A DNA stretch of 64,000 nt from Liolophura sinensis (lineage: Eukaryota > Mollusca > Polyplacophora > Chitonida > Chitonidae), in the NCBI RefSeq assembly GCF_032854445.1, contig NC_088298.1:12947504-13011503 (forward strand). The letters run 5' to 3'. How positions within the stretch are numbered: position 1 is the first letter of the stretch; each line of letters opens with the position of its first letter. The notes beneath the pieces are model-generated. The model did not search any database. It was not told the DNA's origin and saw only the letters and a program-made list of their open reading frames with translations. Below, piece after piece: positions 11,150 to 24,900 of this stretch. The position numbers and the translations under genes were made by a program.

Positions 11150-14100
11150 ATGGAACAGTTTTTCCACTTTTGGATTTTTGCCTGGTCTTTTTGCTAATCG
11201 AAATCGGTTACATTTTCTATGTACCATCGCAACTGGTCATTACTATATTCAGATTTTAATTATAAGTTATGTGCCCTTTAGTAACCCAGAAGACGTCAAA
11301 TATTTGGGCCAAGCCCATTTTACTTACCCAGCAATTGTCTTACTTCTAAGTCGAAGACAAACTCAATGTCTTTATCTACATGTTGAAAAACCACACCATT
11401 TGTATATAAAATAAAACAAGGTACTTGATACAGTCTGCTGTAAAAAGTACAATTGAACACTGACCCACATCAATAAGGTGCCAAAAGATGCGTAATTGGG
11501 CCAGGCATATCCAGCTGTTGAAAAATTGCAAATTTCTTTGGTTTCCATGGAGTAAGAGCCGTTTCTGGGCACGTGATTATAATATAAATGATCATTCAAT
11601 TGTCGCTACAGCCAAAAGTATTGGTCGGAGAGCAACGCGGTTTGCACCATTCGATTTCTCGTCACAAAATACGTCGGATTAGCCTCTTACCAACAGCAAT
11701 GGAACAGTTTTTCCACTTTTGGATTTTTGCCTGGTCTTTTTGCTAATTGAAATCGGTTACATTTTCTATGTACCATCGCAACTGGTCATTACTATATTCA
11801 GATTTTAATTATAAGTTATGTGCCCTTTAGTAACCCAGAAGACGTCAAATATTTGGGCCAAGCCCATTTTACTTACCCAGCAATTGTCTTCCTTCTAAGT
11901 CGAAGACAAACTCAATGTCTTTATCTACATGTTGAAAAACCACACCATTTGTATATAAAATAAAACAAGGTACTTGATACAGTCTGCTGTAAAAAGTACA
12001 ATTGAACACTGACCCACATCAATAAGGTGCCAAAAGATGCGTAATTGGGCCAGGCATATCCAGCTGTTGAAAAATTGCAAATTTCTTTGGTTTCCATGGA
12101 GTAAGAGCCGTTTCTGGGCACGTGATTATAATATAAATGATCATTCAATTGTCGCTACAGCCAAAAGTATTGGCCGGAGAGCAACGCGGTTTGCACCATT
12201 CGATTTCTCGTCACAAAATACGTCGGATTAGCCTCTTACCAACAGCATTGAAACAGTTTTTCTACTTTTGGATTTTTACCTGGTCTTTTTGCTAATGGAA
12301 ATCGTCTACATTTACTATGAACCATCGCGACTGGTCATTACTATATTCAACTTTTGATTATAAGTTATGTGCCCTTCGGTAGCCCAGAAGACGTCAAATC
12401 TTTGGGCCAAGCCCATTTTACTACCCAGCAATTGTCTAACTTCTAAGTCGAAGACAAACTCAATGTCTTTATCTACATGTAGAAAAACAACACCAATTGT
12501 ATATAAAATAAAACAAGGTACTTCATACAGTATGCTGTAAAAAGTACAATTGAACACTGACCCACATCTATAAGGTGCCAAAAGATGCGTAATTGGGCCA
12601 GGCATATCCAGCTGTTGAAAAATTGCAAATTTCCTTGGTTTCCATGGAGTAAGATTCGTTGCTGGGCACGTGATTATAACATAAATGATCATTCAATTGT
12701 CGCTACAGCCAAAAGTATTGGTCGGAGAGCAACACGGTTCGCACCATTCGATTTCTCGTCACAAAATACGTCGGATTAGCCTCTTACCAACAGCATTGAA
12801 ACAGTTTTTCCACTTTTGGATTTTTGCCTGGTCTTTTTGCTAATCGAAATCGGTTACATTTTCTATGTACCATCGCAACTGGTCATTACTATATTCAGAT
12901 TTTAATTATAAGTTATGTGCCCTTTAGTAACCCAGAAGACGTCAAATATTTGGGCCAAGCCCATTTTACTTACCCAGCAATTGTCTTACTTCTAAGTCGA
13001 AGACAAACTCAATGTCTTTATCTACATGTTGAAAAACCACACCATTTGTATATAAAATAAAACAAGGTACTTGATACAGTCTGCTGTAAAAAGTACAATT
13101 GAACACTGACCCACATCAATAAGGTGCCAAAAGATGCGTAATTGGGCCAGGCATATCCAGCTGTTGAAAAATTGCAAATTTCTTTGGTTTCCATGGAGTA
13201 AGAGCCGTTTCTGGGCACGTGATTATAATATAAATGATCATTCAATTGTCGCTACAGCCAAAAGTATTGGTCGGAGAGCAACGCGGTTTGCACCATTCGA
13301 TTTCTCGTCACAAAATACGTCGGATTAGCCTCTTACCAACAGCAATGGAACAGTTTTTCCACTTTTGGATTTTTGCCTGGTCTTTTTGCTAATTGAAATC
13401 GGTTACATTTTCTATGTACCATCGCAACTGGTCATTACTATATTCAGATTTTAATTATAAGTTATGTGCCCTTTAGTAACCCAGAAGACGTCAAATATTT
13501 GGGCCAAGCCCATTTTACTTACCCAGCAATTGTCTTCCTTCTAAGTCGAAGACAAACTCAATGTCTTTATCTACATGTTGAAAAACCACACCATTTGTAT
13601 ATAAAATAAAACAAGGTACTTGATACAGTCTGCTGTAAAAAGTACAATTGAACACTGACCCACATCAATAAGGTGCCAAAAGATGCGTAATTGGGCCAGG
13701 CATATCCAGCTGTTGAAAAATTGCAAATTTCTTTGGTTTCCATGGAGTAAGAGCCGTTTCTGGGCACGTGATTATAATATAAATGATCATTCAATTGTCG
13801 CTACAGCCAAAAGTATTGGCCGGAGAGCAACGCGGTTTGCACCATTCGATTTCTCGTCACAAAATACGTCGGATTAGCCTCTTACCAACAGCATTGAAAC
13901 AGTTTTTCTACTTTTGGATTTTTACCTGGTCTTTTTGCTAATGGAAATCGTCTACATTTACTATGAACCATCGCGACTGGTCATTACTATATTCAACTTT
14001 TGATTATAAGTTATGTGCCCTTCGGTAGCCCAGAAGACGTCAAATCTTTGGGCCAAGCCCATTTTACTACCCAGCAATTGTCTAACTTCTAAGTCGAAGA

Positions 14101-14440
14101 CAAACTCAATGTCTTTATCTACATGTAGAAAAACAACACCAATTGTATATAAAATAAAACAAGGTACTTCATACAGTATGCTGTAAAAAGTACAATTGAA
14201 CACTGACCCACATCTATAAGGTGCCAAAAGATGCGTAATTGGGCCAGGCATATCCAGCTGTTGAAAAATTGCAAATTTCCTTGGTTTCCATGGAGTAAGA
14301 TTCGTTGCTGGGCACGTGATTATAACATAAATGATCATTCAATTGTCGCTACAGCCAAAAGTATTGGTCGGAGAGCAACACGGTTCGCACCATTCGATTT
14401 CTCGTCACAAAATACGTCGGATTAGCCTCTTACCAACAGC
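11150..14440 (+). repeat. Recent tandem trimer duplication, 1,646 bp offset
   Basis: The segment from about 11.15 to 12.79 kb is repeated almost without change at about 12.80-14.44 kb. Rare variants found in both copies include gctaattgaaatcggttac (11744, 13390), ttgtcttccttc (11885, 13531), agtattggccggag (12166, 13812), ttgtctaacttc (12431, 14077), cacatctataagg and aagattcgttgc. Unit 12585 differs from 10939 in its 5' half, which sets the left limit. Confidence 0.85.
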
Positions 14441-17400
14441 ATTGGAACAATTTTTCTACTTTTGGATTTTTGCCTGGTCTTTTTGCTAATGGAAATCGTC
14501 TACATTTACTATGAACCATCGCGACTCTTCATTACTATATTCAACTTTTGATTATAAGTTATGTGCCCTTCGGTAGCCCAGAAGACGTCAAATTTTTGGG
14601 CCTAGACCATTTAACTCACCCAGCAATTGTCTTACTTCTAAGTCGAAGACAAACTCAATGTCTTTATCTACATGTAGAAAAACCAAACCATTTGTATATA
14701 AAATAAAACAAGGCACTTGATACAGTCTGCTGTAAAAAGTATAATTGAACACTGGCCCACATTAATAAGGTGCCAAAAGATGCGTAATTGGGCCAGGCAT
14801 ATCCAGCTGTTGAAAAATTGCAAATTTCCTTGGTTTCCGTGGAGTAAGAGCCGTTGCTGGGCACGTGATTATAACATAAATGATCATTTAATTGTCTCTG
14901 CAGCCAAAAGTATTGGTCGGAGAGCAACACGGTTTGCAGCATTCGATTTATCGTCACAAAATACGTCGGATTAGCCTCTTACCAACAGCATTGGAACAGT
15001 TTTTCTACTTTTGGATTTTTGCCTGGTCTTTTTGCTAATGGAAATCGGCTACATTTACTATGAACCATCGCGACTGGTCTTTACTATATTCAACTTTTGA
15101 TTATAAGTTATGTGCCCTTTAGTAGCCAAGAAGACGTCAAATGTTTGGGCCACGACCATTTAACTCACCCAGCAATTGTCTTACTTCTAAGTCGAAGACA
15201 CACTTAATGTCTTTATCTACATGTAGAAAAACCACACCATTTGTATATAAAATATATCAAGGTACTTGATACAGTCTGCTGTAAAAAGTACAATTGAACA
15301 CTGACCCACATTAATAAGGTGCCAAAAGATGCGTTTTTGGGCCAGGCATATCCAGCTGTTGAAAAATTGCAAATTTCCTTGGTTTCCATGGAGTAAGAGC
15401 CGTTGCTGGGCACGTGATTATAACATAAATGATCATTCAATTGTCGCTACAGCCAAATGTATTGGTCGGAGAGCAACACGGTTTGCACCATTCGATTTCT
15501 CGTTACAAAATACGTCGGATTAGCCTCTTACCAACAGCATTGGAACAGATTTTCTACTTTTGGATTTTTGCCTGGTCTTTTTGCTAATGGAAATCGTCTA
15601 CATTTACTATGAACCATCGCGACTGGTCATTACTATATTCAACTTTTGATTATAAGTTATGTGCCCTTCGGTAGCCAAGAAGACGTCAAATCTTTGGGCC
15701 AAGCCCATTTTACTACCCAGCAATTGTCTTACTTCTAAGTCGAAGACAAACTCAATGTCTTTATCTACATGTTGAAAAACCACACCATTTGTATATAAAA
15801 TAAATCAAGGTACTTGATACAGTCTGTTGTAAAAAGTACAACTGAACACTGACACACATCAATAAGGTGCCAAAAGATGCGTAATTGGGCCAGGCATATC
15901 CAGCTGTTGAAAAATTGCAAATTTCCTTGGTTTCCATGGAGTAAGAGTCGTTGCTGGGCACGTGATTATAACATAAATGATCATTCAATTGTCGCTACAG
16001 CCAAAAGTATTGGTCGGAAAGCAACACGGTTTGCACCATTCGATTTCTCGTCACAAAATACGTCGGATTAGCCTCTTACCAACAGCAATGGAACAGTTTT
16101 TCCACTTTTGGATTTTTGCCTGGTCTTTTTGCTAATTGAAATCGGCTACATTTACTATGTACCATCGCAACTGGTCATTACTATATTCAGATTTTAATTA
16201 TAAGTTATGTGCCCTTCAGTAGCCCAGAAGACGTTAAAAATTTGGGCCAAGCTCATTTTACTCACCCAGCAATTGCCTTACTTCTAAGTCGAAGACAAAC
16301 TCAATGTCTTTATCTACATGTTGAAAAACCACACCATTTGTATATAAAATAACACAAGGTACTTGATACAGTCTGCTGTAAAAAGTATAACTGAACACTG
16401 ACCCACATCAATAAGGTGCCAAAAGATGCGTAATTGGGCCAGGTTTATCCAGCTGTTGAAAAATTGCAAATTTCCTTGGTTTCCATGGAGTAAGAGCCGT
16501 TGCTGGGCACGTGATTATGACATCAATGATCATACAATTGTCGCTACAGCCAAAAGTATTGGTCGGAGAGCAACGCGGTTTGCACCATTCAATTTCTCGT
16601 CACAAAATATGTCGGATTAGCCTCTTACCAACAGCAATATAACAGCTTATCCATTTTTGGATTTTTGCCTGGTCTTTTTGCTAATTGAAATCGGCTACAT
16701 TTACTATGTACCATCGCGACTGGTCATTATTATATTCAGATTTTAATTATTAGTTATGTGCCCTTTGGTAGCCCACAAGGCGTCAAATCTTTGGGCCAAG
16801 CCCATTTTACTCACCCAGCAATTGTCTTACTTGTAAGTCGAAGACAAACTCAATGTCTTTATCTACATGTTGAAAAACCAAACCATTTGTATATAAAATA
16901 AAACAAGGTACTTGATACAGTCTGCTGTAAAAAGTACAATTGAACACTGACCCACATCAATAAGGTGCCAAAAGATGCGTAATTGGGCCAGGCATATCCA
17001 GCTGTTGAAAAATTGCAAATTTCCTTGGTTTCCGTGGAGTAAGAGCCGTTGCTGGGCACGTGATTATAACATAAATGATCATTCAATTGTCGCTACAGCC
17101 AAAAGTATTGGTCGGAGAGCAACACGGTTTGCACCATTCGATTTCTCGTCACAAAATACGTCGGATTAGCCTCTTACCAACAGCATTGGAACAGTTTTTC
17201 TACTTTTGGATTTTTTGCCTGGTCTTTTTGCTAATTGAAATCGTCTACATTTACTATGTACCATCGCGACTGTTCCTTACTATATTCAACTTTTGATTAT
17301 AAGTTATGTGCCCTTCGGTAGCCAAGAAGACGTCAAATCTTTGCGCCGAGCCCATTTCACTACCCAGCAATTGTCTTACTTCTAAGTCAAAGACAAACTC

Positions 17401-18621
17401 AATGTCTTTATCTACATGTTGAAAAACCACACCATTTGTATATAAAATTAATCAAGGCACTTCATACAGTCTGTTGTAAAAAGTACAATTGAACACTGAC
17501 CCACATCAATAAGGTGCCAAAAGATGCGTAATTGGGCCAGGCATATCGAGCTGTTGAAAAATTGCAAATTTCCTTGGTTTCCATGGAGTAAGAGTCGTTG
17601 CTGGGCACGTGATTATAACATAAATGATCATTCAATTGTCGCTACAGCCAAAAGTATTGGTCGGAGAGCAACACGGTTTGCACCATTCGATTTCTCGTCA
17701 CAAAATACGTCGGATTAGCCTCTTACCAACAGCATTGGAACAGTTTTTCTACTTTTGGATTTTTGCCTGGTCTTTTTGCTAATGGAAATCGTCTACATTT
17801 ACTATGAACCATTGCGACTGGTCATTACTATATTCAACTTTTGATTATAAGTTATGTGCCCTTTGGTAGCCCAGAAGACGTGAAATCTTTGGGCCAAGAC
17901 CATTTAACTCACCCAGCAATTGTCTTACTTCTAAGTCGAAGACAAACTCAATGTCTTTATCTACATGTAGAAAAACCAAACCATTTGTATATAAAATAAA
18001 ACAAGGTACTTGATACAGTCTGCTGTAAAAAGTACAATTGAACACTGACCCACATCAATAAGGTGCCAAAAGATGCGTAATTGGGCCAGGCATATCCAGC
18101 TGTTGAAAAATTGCAAATTTCCTTGGTTTCCGTGGAGTAAGAGCCGTTGCTGGGCACGTGATTATAACATAAATGATCATTCAATTGTCGCTACAGCCAA
18201 AAGTATTGGTCGGAGAGCAACACGGTTTGCACCATTAGATTTCTCGTCACAAAATACGTCGGATTAGCCTCTTACCAACAGCAATGGAACAGTTTTTCCA
18301 CTTTTGGATTTTTGCCTGGTCTTTTTGCTAATTGAAATCGGCTACATTTACTATGTACCATCGCAACTGGTCATTACTATATTCAGATTTTAATTATAAG
18401 TTATGTGCCCTTCAGTAGCCCAGAAGACGTCAAATATTTGGGCCAAGCCCATTTTACTCACCCAGCAATTGTCTTACTTCTAAGTCAAAGACAAACTCAA
18501 TGTCTTTATCTACATGTTGAAAAACCACACCATTTGTATATAAAATTAATCAAGGCACTTCATACAGTCTGCTGTAAAAAGTATAATTGAACACTGACCC
18601 ACATCAATAAGGTGCCGAAAG
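14441..18621 (+). repeat. Satellite units without a local higher-order period
   Basis: Unit starts are 14780, 15329, 15877, 16426, 16975, 17524 and 18073. Neighbours differ in many diagnostic positions and no 2- to 6-unit period is seen. Several units carry T/U-type markers (tttccgtggagtaag, accatttaactcaccc, aaaccaaaccatttg). Unit 15329 begins ATGCGTTTTTGGG. The units starting at 15877, 16426 and 16975 have clear counterparts at 32154, 33252 and 33801. Confidence 0.8.
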
Positions 18622-21600
18622 ATGCGTAATTGGGCCAGGCATATCCAGCTGTTGAAAAATTGCAAATTTCCTTGGTTTCCATGGAGTAAGAGTCGTTGCT
18701 GGGCACGTGATTATGACATCAATGATCATTTAATTGTCGCTACAGCCAAAAGTATTGGTCGGAGAGCAACACGGTTTGCACCATTAGATTTCTCGTCACA
18801 AAATACGTCGGATTAGCCTCTTACCAACAGCAATGGAACAGTTTTACCACTTTTGGATTTTTGCCTGGTCTTTTTGCTAATCGAAATTGGTTACATTTAC
18901 TATGTACCATCGCAACTGGTCATTACTATATTCAGATTTTAATTATAAGTTATGTGCCCTTCAGTAGCCCAGAAGACGTCAAATCTTTGGGCCAAGCCCA
19001 TTTTACTTACCCAGCAATTGCCTTACTTCTAAGTCGAAGACAAACTCAATGTCTTTATCTACATGTTGAAAAACCACACCATTTGTATATAAAATAAAAC
19101 AAGGTACTTGATACAGTCTGCTGTAAAAAGTACAATTGAACACTGACCCACATCAATAAGGTGCCAAAAGATGCGTAATTGGGCCAGGCATATCCAGCTG
19201 TTGAAAAATTGCAAATTTCCTTGGTTTCCATGGAGTAAGAGCCGTTGCTGGGCACGTGATTATGACCTCAATGATCATTCAATTGTCGCTACAGCCAAAA
19301 GTATTGGTCGGAGAGCAACACGGTTTGCACCATTAGATTTCTCGTGACAAAATCCGTCGGATTAGCCTGTTACCAACAGCAATGGAACAGTTTTATCACT
19401 TTTGGATTTTTGCCTGGTCTTTTTGCTAATCGAAATCGGTTACATTTACTATGTACCATCGCAACTGGTCATTACTATATTCAGATTTTAATTATAAGTT
19501 ATGTGCCCTTTAGTAACCCAGAAGACGTCAAATATTTGGGCCAAGCCCATTTTACTCACCCAGCAATCGTCTTACTTCTAAGTCGAAGACAAACTCAATG
19601 TCTTTATCTACATGTTGAAAAACCACACCATTTGTATATAAAATAAAACAAGGTACTTGATACAGTCTGCTGTAAAAAGTACAATTGAACACTGACCCAC
19701 ATCAATAAGGTGCCAAAAGATGCGTAATTGGGCCAGGCATATCCAGCTGTTGAAAAATTGCAAATTTCTTTGGTTTCCATGGAGTAAGAGCCGTTTCTGG
19801 GCACGTGATTAGAATATAAATGATCATTCAATTGTCGCTACAGCCAAAAGTATTGGTCGGAGAGCAACGCGGTTTGCACCATTCGATTTCTCGTCACAAA
19901 ATACGTCGGATTAGCCTCTTACCAACAGCATTGAAACAGTTTTTCTACTTTTGGATTTTTATCTGGTCTTTTTGCTAATGGAAATCGTCTACATTTACTA
20001 TGAACCATCGCGACTGGTCATTACTATATTCAACTTTTGATTATAAGTTATGTGCCCTTCGGTAGCCCAGAAGACGTCAAATCTTTGGGCCAAGCCCATT
20101 TTACTACCCAGCAATTGTCTTACTTCTAAGTCGAAGACAAACTCAATGTCTTTATCTACATGTTGAAAAACCACACCATTTGTATATAAAATAAATCAAG
20201 GAACTTCATACAGTCTGTTGTAAAAAGTACAATTGAACACTGACCCACATCAATAAGGTGCCAAAAGATGCGTAATTGGGCCAGGCATATCCAGCTGTTG
20301 AAAAATTGCAAATTTCCTTGGTTTCCATGGAGTAAGAGTCGTTGCTGGGCACGTGATTATGACATCAATGATCATTTAATTGTCGCTACAGCCAAAAGTA
20401 TTGGTCGGAGAGCAACACGGTTTGCACCATTAGATTTCTCGTCACAAAATACGTCGGATTAGCCTCTTACCAACAGCAATGGAACAGTTTTACCACTTTT
20501 GGATTTTTGCCTGGTCTTTTTGCTAATCGAAATTGGTTACATTTACTATGTACCATCGCAACTGGTCATTACTATATTCAGATTTTAATTATAAGTTATG
20601 TGCCCTTCAGTAGCCCAGAAGACGTCAAATCTTTGGGCCAAGCCCATTTTACTTACCCAGCAATTGCCTTACTTCTAAGTCGAAGACAAACTCAATGTCT
20701 TTATCTACATGTTGAAAAACCACACCATTTGTATATAAAATAAAACAAGGTACTTGATACAGTCTGCTGTAAAAAGTACAATTGAACACTGACCCACATC
20801 AATAAGGTGCCAAAAGATGCGTAATTGGGCCAGGCATATCCAGCTGTTGAAAAATTGCAAATTTCCTTGGTTTCCATGGAGTAAGAGCCGTTGCTGGGCA
20901 CGTGATTATGACCTCAATGATCATTCAATTGTCGCTACAGCCAAAAGTATTGGTCGGAGAGCAACACGGTTTGCACCATTAGATTTCTCGTGACAAAATC
21001 CGTCGGATTAGCCTGTTACCAACAGCAATGGAACAGTTTTATCACTTTTGGATTTTTGCCTGGTCTTTTTGCTAATCGAAATCGGTTACATTTACTATGT
21101 ACCATCGCAACTGGTCATTACTATATTCAGATTTTAATTATAAGTTATGTGCCCTTTAGTAACCCAGAAGACGTCAAATATTTGGGCCAAGCCCATTTTA
21201 CTCACCCAGCAATCGTCTTACTTCTAAGTCGAAGACAAACTCAATGTCTTTATCTACATGTTGAAAAACCACACCATTTGTATATAAAATAAAACAAGGT
21301 ACTTGATACAGTCTGCTGTAAAAAGTACAATTGAACACTGACCCACATCAATAAGGTGCCAAAAGATGCGTAATTGGGCCAGGCATATCCAGCTGTTGAA
21401 AAATTGCAAATTTCTTTGGTTTCCATGGAGTAAGAGCCGTTTCTGGGCACGTGATTAGAATATAAATGATCATTCAATTGTCGCTACAGCCAAAAGTATT
21501 GGTCGGAGAGCAACGCGGTTTGCACCATTCGATTTCTCGTCACAAAATACGTCGGATTAGCCTCTTACCAACAGCATTGAAACAGTTTTTCTACTTTTGG

Positions 21601-21970
21601 ATTTTTATCTGGTCTTTTTGCTAATGGAAATCGTCTACATTTACTATGAACCATCGCGACTGGTCATTACTATATTCAACTTTTGATTATAAGTTATGTG
21701 CCCTTCGGTAGCCCAGAAGACGTCAAATCTTTGGGCCAAGCCCATTTTACTACCCAGCAATTGTCTTACTTCTAAGTCGAAGACAAACTCAATGTCTTTA
21801 TCTACATGTTGAAAAACCACACCATTTGTATATAAAATAAATCAAGGAACTTCATACAGTCTGTTGTAAAAAGTACAATTGAACACTGACCCACATCAAT
21901 AAGGTGCCAAAAGATGCGTAATTGGGCCAGGCATATCCAGCTGTTGAAAAATTGCAAATTTCCTTGGTTT
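18622..21970 (+). repeat. Tandemly duplicated trimer, two copies at 1,646 bp
   Basis: Copy one is 18622-20267 (units 18622, 19171, 19720). Copy two is 20268-21913 (units 20268, 20817, 21366) and the match runs on to about 21.97 kb. Shared rare variants include gatcatttaattg, tcgtgacaaaatccgtcgg (19343, 20989), gtgattagaatataaat (19804, 21450) and tttttatctggtc (19954, 21600). The third unit of each copy is A-type as in the 3.8-14.4 kb block, so both blocks share the same trimer ancestry. Confidence 0.92.
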
Positions 21971-24900
21971 CCATGGAGTAAGAGCCGTTGCTGGGCACGT
22001 GATTATGACATCAATGATCATTCAGTTGTCGCTACAGCCAAAAGTATTGGTCGGAGAGCAACACGGTTTGCACCATTCGATTTCTCGTCACAAAATACGT
22101 CGGATTAGCCTCTTACCAACAGCAATGGAACAGTTTTTGCACTTTTGGAATTTTGCCTGGTCTTTTTGCTAATCGAAATCGGTTACATTTACTATGTACC
22201 ATCGCAACTGGTCATTACTATATTCAGATTTTAATTATAAGTTATGTGCCCTTCAGTAGCCCAGAAGACGTCAAATATTTGGGCCAAGCCCATTTTACTC
22301 ACCCAGCAATTGTCTTACTTCTAAGTCGAAGACAAACTCAATGTCTTTATCTACATGTTGAAAAACCACACCATTTGTATATAAAATAAATCAAGGAACT
22401 TCATACAGTCTGTTGTAAAAAGTACAACTGAACACTGACCCACATTAATAAGGAGCCAAAAGATGCGTAATTGGGCCAGGCATATTCAGCTGTTGAAAAA
22501 TTGCAAATTTCCTTGGTTTCCATGGAGTAAGAATCTTTGCTGGGCACGTGATTATAACATAAATGATCATTCAATTGTCGCTACAGCCAAAAGTATTGGT
22601 CGGAGAGCAACGCGGTTTGCACCATTAGATTTCTCGTCATAAAATACGTCGCATTAGCCTCTTACTAACAGCAATGGAACAGTTTTTCCACTTTTGGATT
22701 TTTGCCTGGTCTTTTTGCTAATTGAAATCGGCTACATTTACTATGTACCATCGCAACTGGTCATTACTATATTCAGATTTTAATTATTAGTTATGTGCCC
22801 TTCAGTAGCCCAGAAGACGTTAAATATTTGGGCCAAGCCCATTTTACTCACCCAGCAATTGCCTTACTTCTAAGTCGAAGACAAACTCAATGTCTTTATC
22901 TACATGTTGAAAAACCACACCATTTGTATATAAAATAAAACAAGGTACTTCATGCAGCCTTCTGTAAAAAGTACAATTGAACACTGACCCACATCAATAA
23001 GGTGCCAAAAGATGCGTTTTTGGGCCAGGCATATCCAGCTGTTGAAAAATTGCAAATTTCCTTGGTTTCCATGGAGTAAGAGCCGTTGCTGGGCACGTGA
23101 TTATAACATAAATGATCATTCAATTGTCGCTACAGCCAAAAGTATTGGTCGGAAAGCAACACGGTTTGCACCATTCGATTTCTCGTCACAAAATACGTCG
23201 GATTAGCCTCTTACCAACAGCATTGGAACAGTTTTTCTACTTTTGGATTTTTACCTGGTCTTTTTGCTAATGGAAATCGTCTACATTTACTATGTACCAT
23301 CGCGACTGGTCCTTACTATATTCAACTTTTGATTATAAGTTATGTGCCCTTCGGTAGCCCAGAAGACGTCAAATCTTTGGGCCAAGCCCATTTTACTACC
23401 CAGCAATTGTCTTACTTCTAAATCAAAGACACACTCAATGTCTTTATCTACATGTAGAAAAACCACACCATTTGTATATAAAATAAAATAAGGTACTTCA
23501 TACAGTCTGCTGTAAAAAGTATAATTGAACACTGACCCACATCAATAAGGTGCCAAAAGATGCGTAATTGGGCCAGGCATATCCAGCTGTTGAAAAATTG
23601 CAAATTTCCTTGGTTTCCATGGAGTAAGAGCCGTTGCTGGGCACGTGATTATAACATAAATGATCATTCAATTTTCGCTACAGCCAAAAGTATTGGTCGG
23701 AGAGCAACACGGTTTGCACCATTATATTTCTCGTCACAAAATACGTCGGATTAGCCTCTTACCAACAGCAATGGAACAGATTTTCCACTTTTGGATTTTT
23801 GCCTGGTCTTTTTGCTAATTGAAATCGGCTACATTTACTATGTACTATCGCAAGTGGTCATTATTATATTTAGATTTTAATTATAAGTTATGTGCCCTTC
23901 GGTAGCCCAGAAGACGTCAAATATTTGGGCCAAGCCCATTTTACTCACCCAGCAATTGTCTTACTTCTAAGTCGAAGACAAACTCAATGTCTTTATCTAC
24001 ATGTTGAAAAACCACACCATTTGTATATAAAATAAATCAAGGTACTTCATACAGTCTGTTGTAAAAAGTACAATTGAACACTGACCCACATCAATAAGGT
24101 GCCAAAAGATGCGTAATTGGGCCAGGCATATCCAGCTGTTGAAAAATTGCAAATTTCCTTGGTTTCCATGGAGTAAGAGCCGTTGCTGGGCACGTGATTA
24201 TAACATAAATGATCATTCAATTGTCGCTACAGCCAAAAGTATTGGTCGGAAAGCAACACGGTTTGCACCATTCGATTTCTCGTCACAAAATACGTCGGAT
24301 TAGCCTCTTACCAACAGCATTGGAACAGTTTTTCTACTTTTGGATTTTTACCTGGTCTTTTTGCTAATGGAAATCGTCTACATTTACTATGTACCATCGC
24401 GACTGGTCCTTACTATATTCAACTTTTGATTATAAGTTATGTGCCCTTCGGTAGCCCAGAAGACGTCAAATCTTTGGGCCAAGCCCATTTTACTACCCAG
24501 CAATTGTCTTACTTCTAAATCAAAGACACACTCAATGTCTTTATCTACATGTAGAAAAACCACACCATTTGTATATAAAATAAAATAAGGTACTTCATAC
24601 AGTCTGCTGTAAAAAGTATAATTGAACACTGACCCACATCAATAAGGTGCCAAAAGATGCGTAATTGGGCCAGGCATATCCAGCTGTTGAAAAATTGCAA
24701 ATTTCCTTGGTTTCCATGGAGTAAGAGCCGTTGCTGGGCACGTGATTATAACATAAATGATCATTCAATTTTCGCTACAGCCAAAAGTATTGGTCGGAGA
24801 GCAACACGGTTTGCACCATTAGATTTCTCGTCACAAAATACGTCGGATTAGCCTCTTACCAACAGCAATGGAACAGATTTTCCACTTTTGGATTTTTGCC

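Larger units (their letters stand above)
3795..14440 (+). repeat. Trimer higher-order repeat, 1,646 bp, six copies plus a partial seventh
   Basis: Trimer starts are 3795, 5453, 7099, 8745, 10391, 12037 and 13683. Spacing is exactly 1,646 bp except the first (1,658 bp, explained by a 12 bp insertion). Inner unit starts are 4343, 4892, 6001, 6550, 7647, 8196, 9293, 9842, 10939, 11488, 12585, 13134 and 14231. A units are 548 bp with agccgtttctggg, ttataatataaat, ctatgaaccatcgc, tactaccc and ccacaccaattg (the last two copies have caacaccaattg). B and C units are 549 bp with tcgaaatcggttac and tacttaccc. Similarity to the pattern stops near 14440, inside the unit starting at 14231. Confidence 0.95.

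Noticed and set aside
12315-12692. 125-codon open frame on the reverse strand, also at 13961
   Set aside because: It is a chance extension produced by the 'tactaccc' one-base loss joining two shorter frames. The protein resembles nothing I know, and the same region is open on the other strand too.
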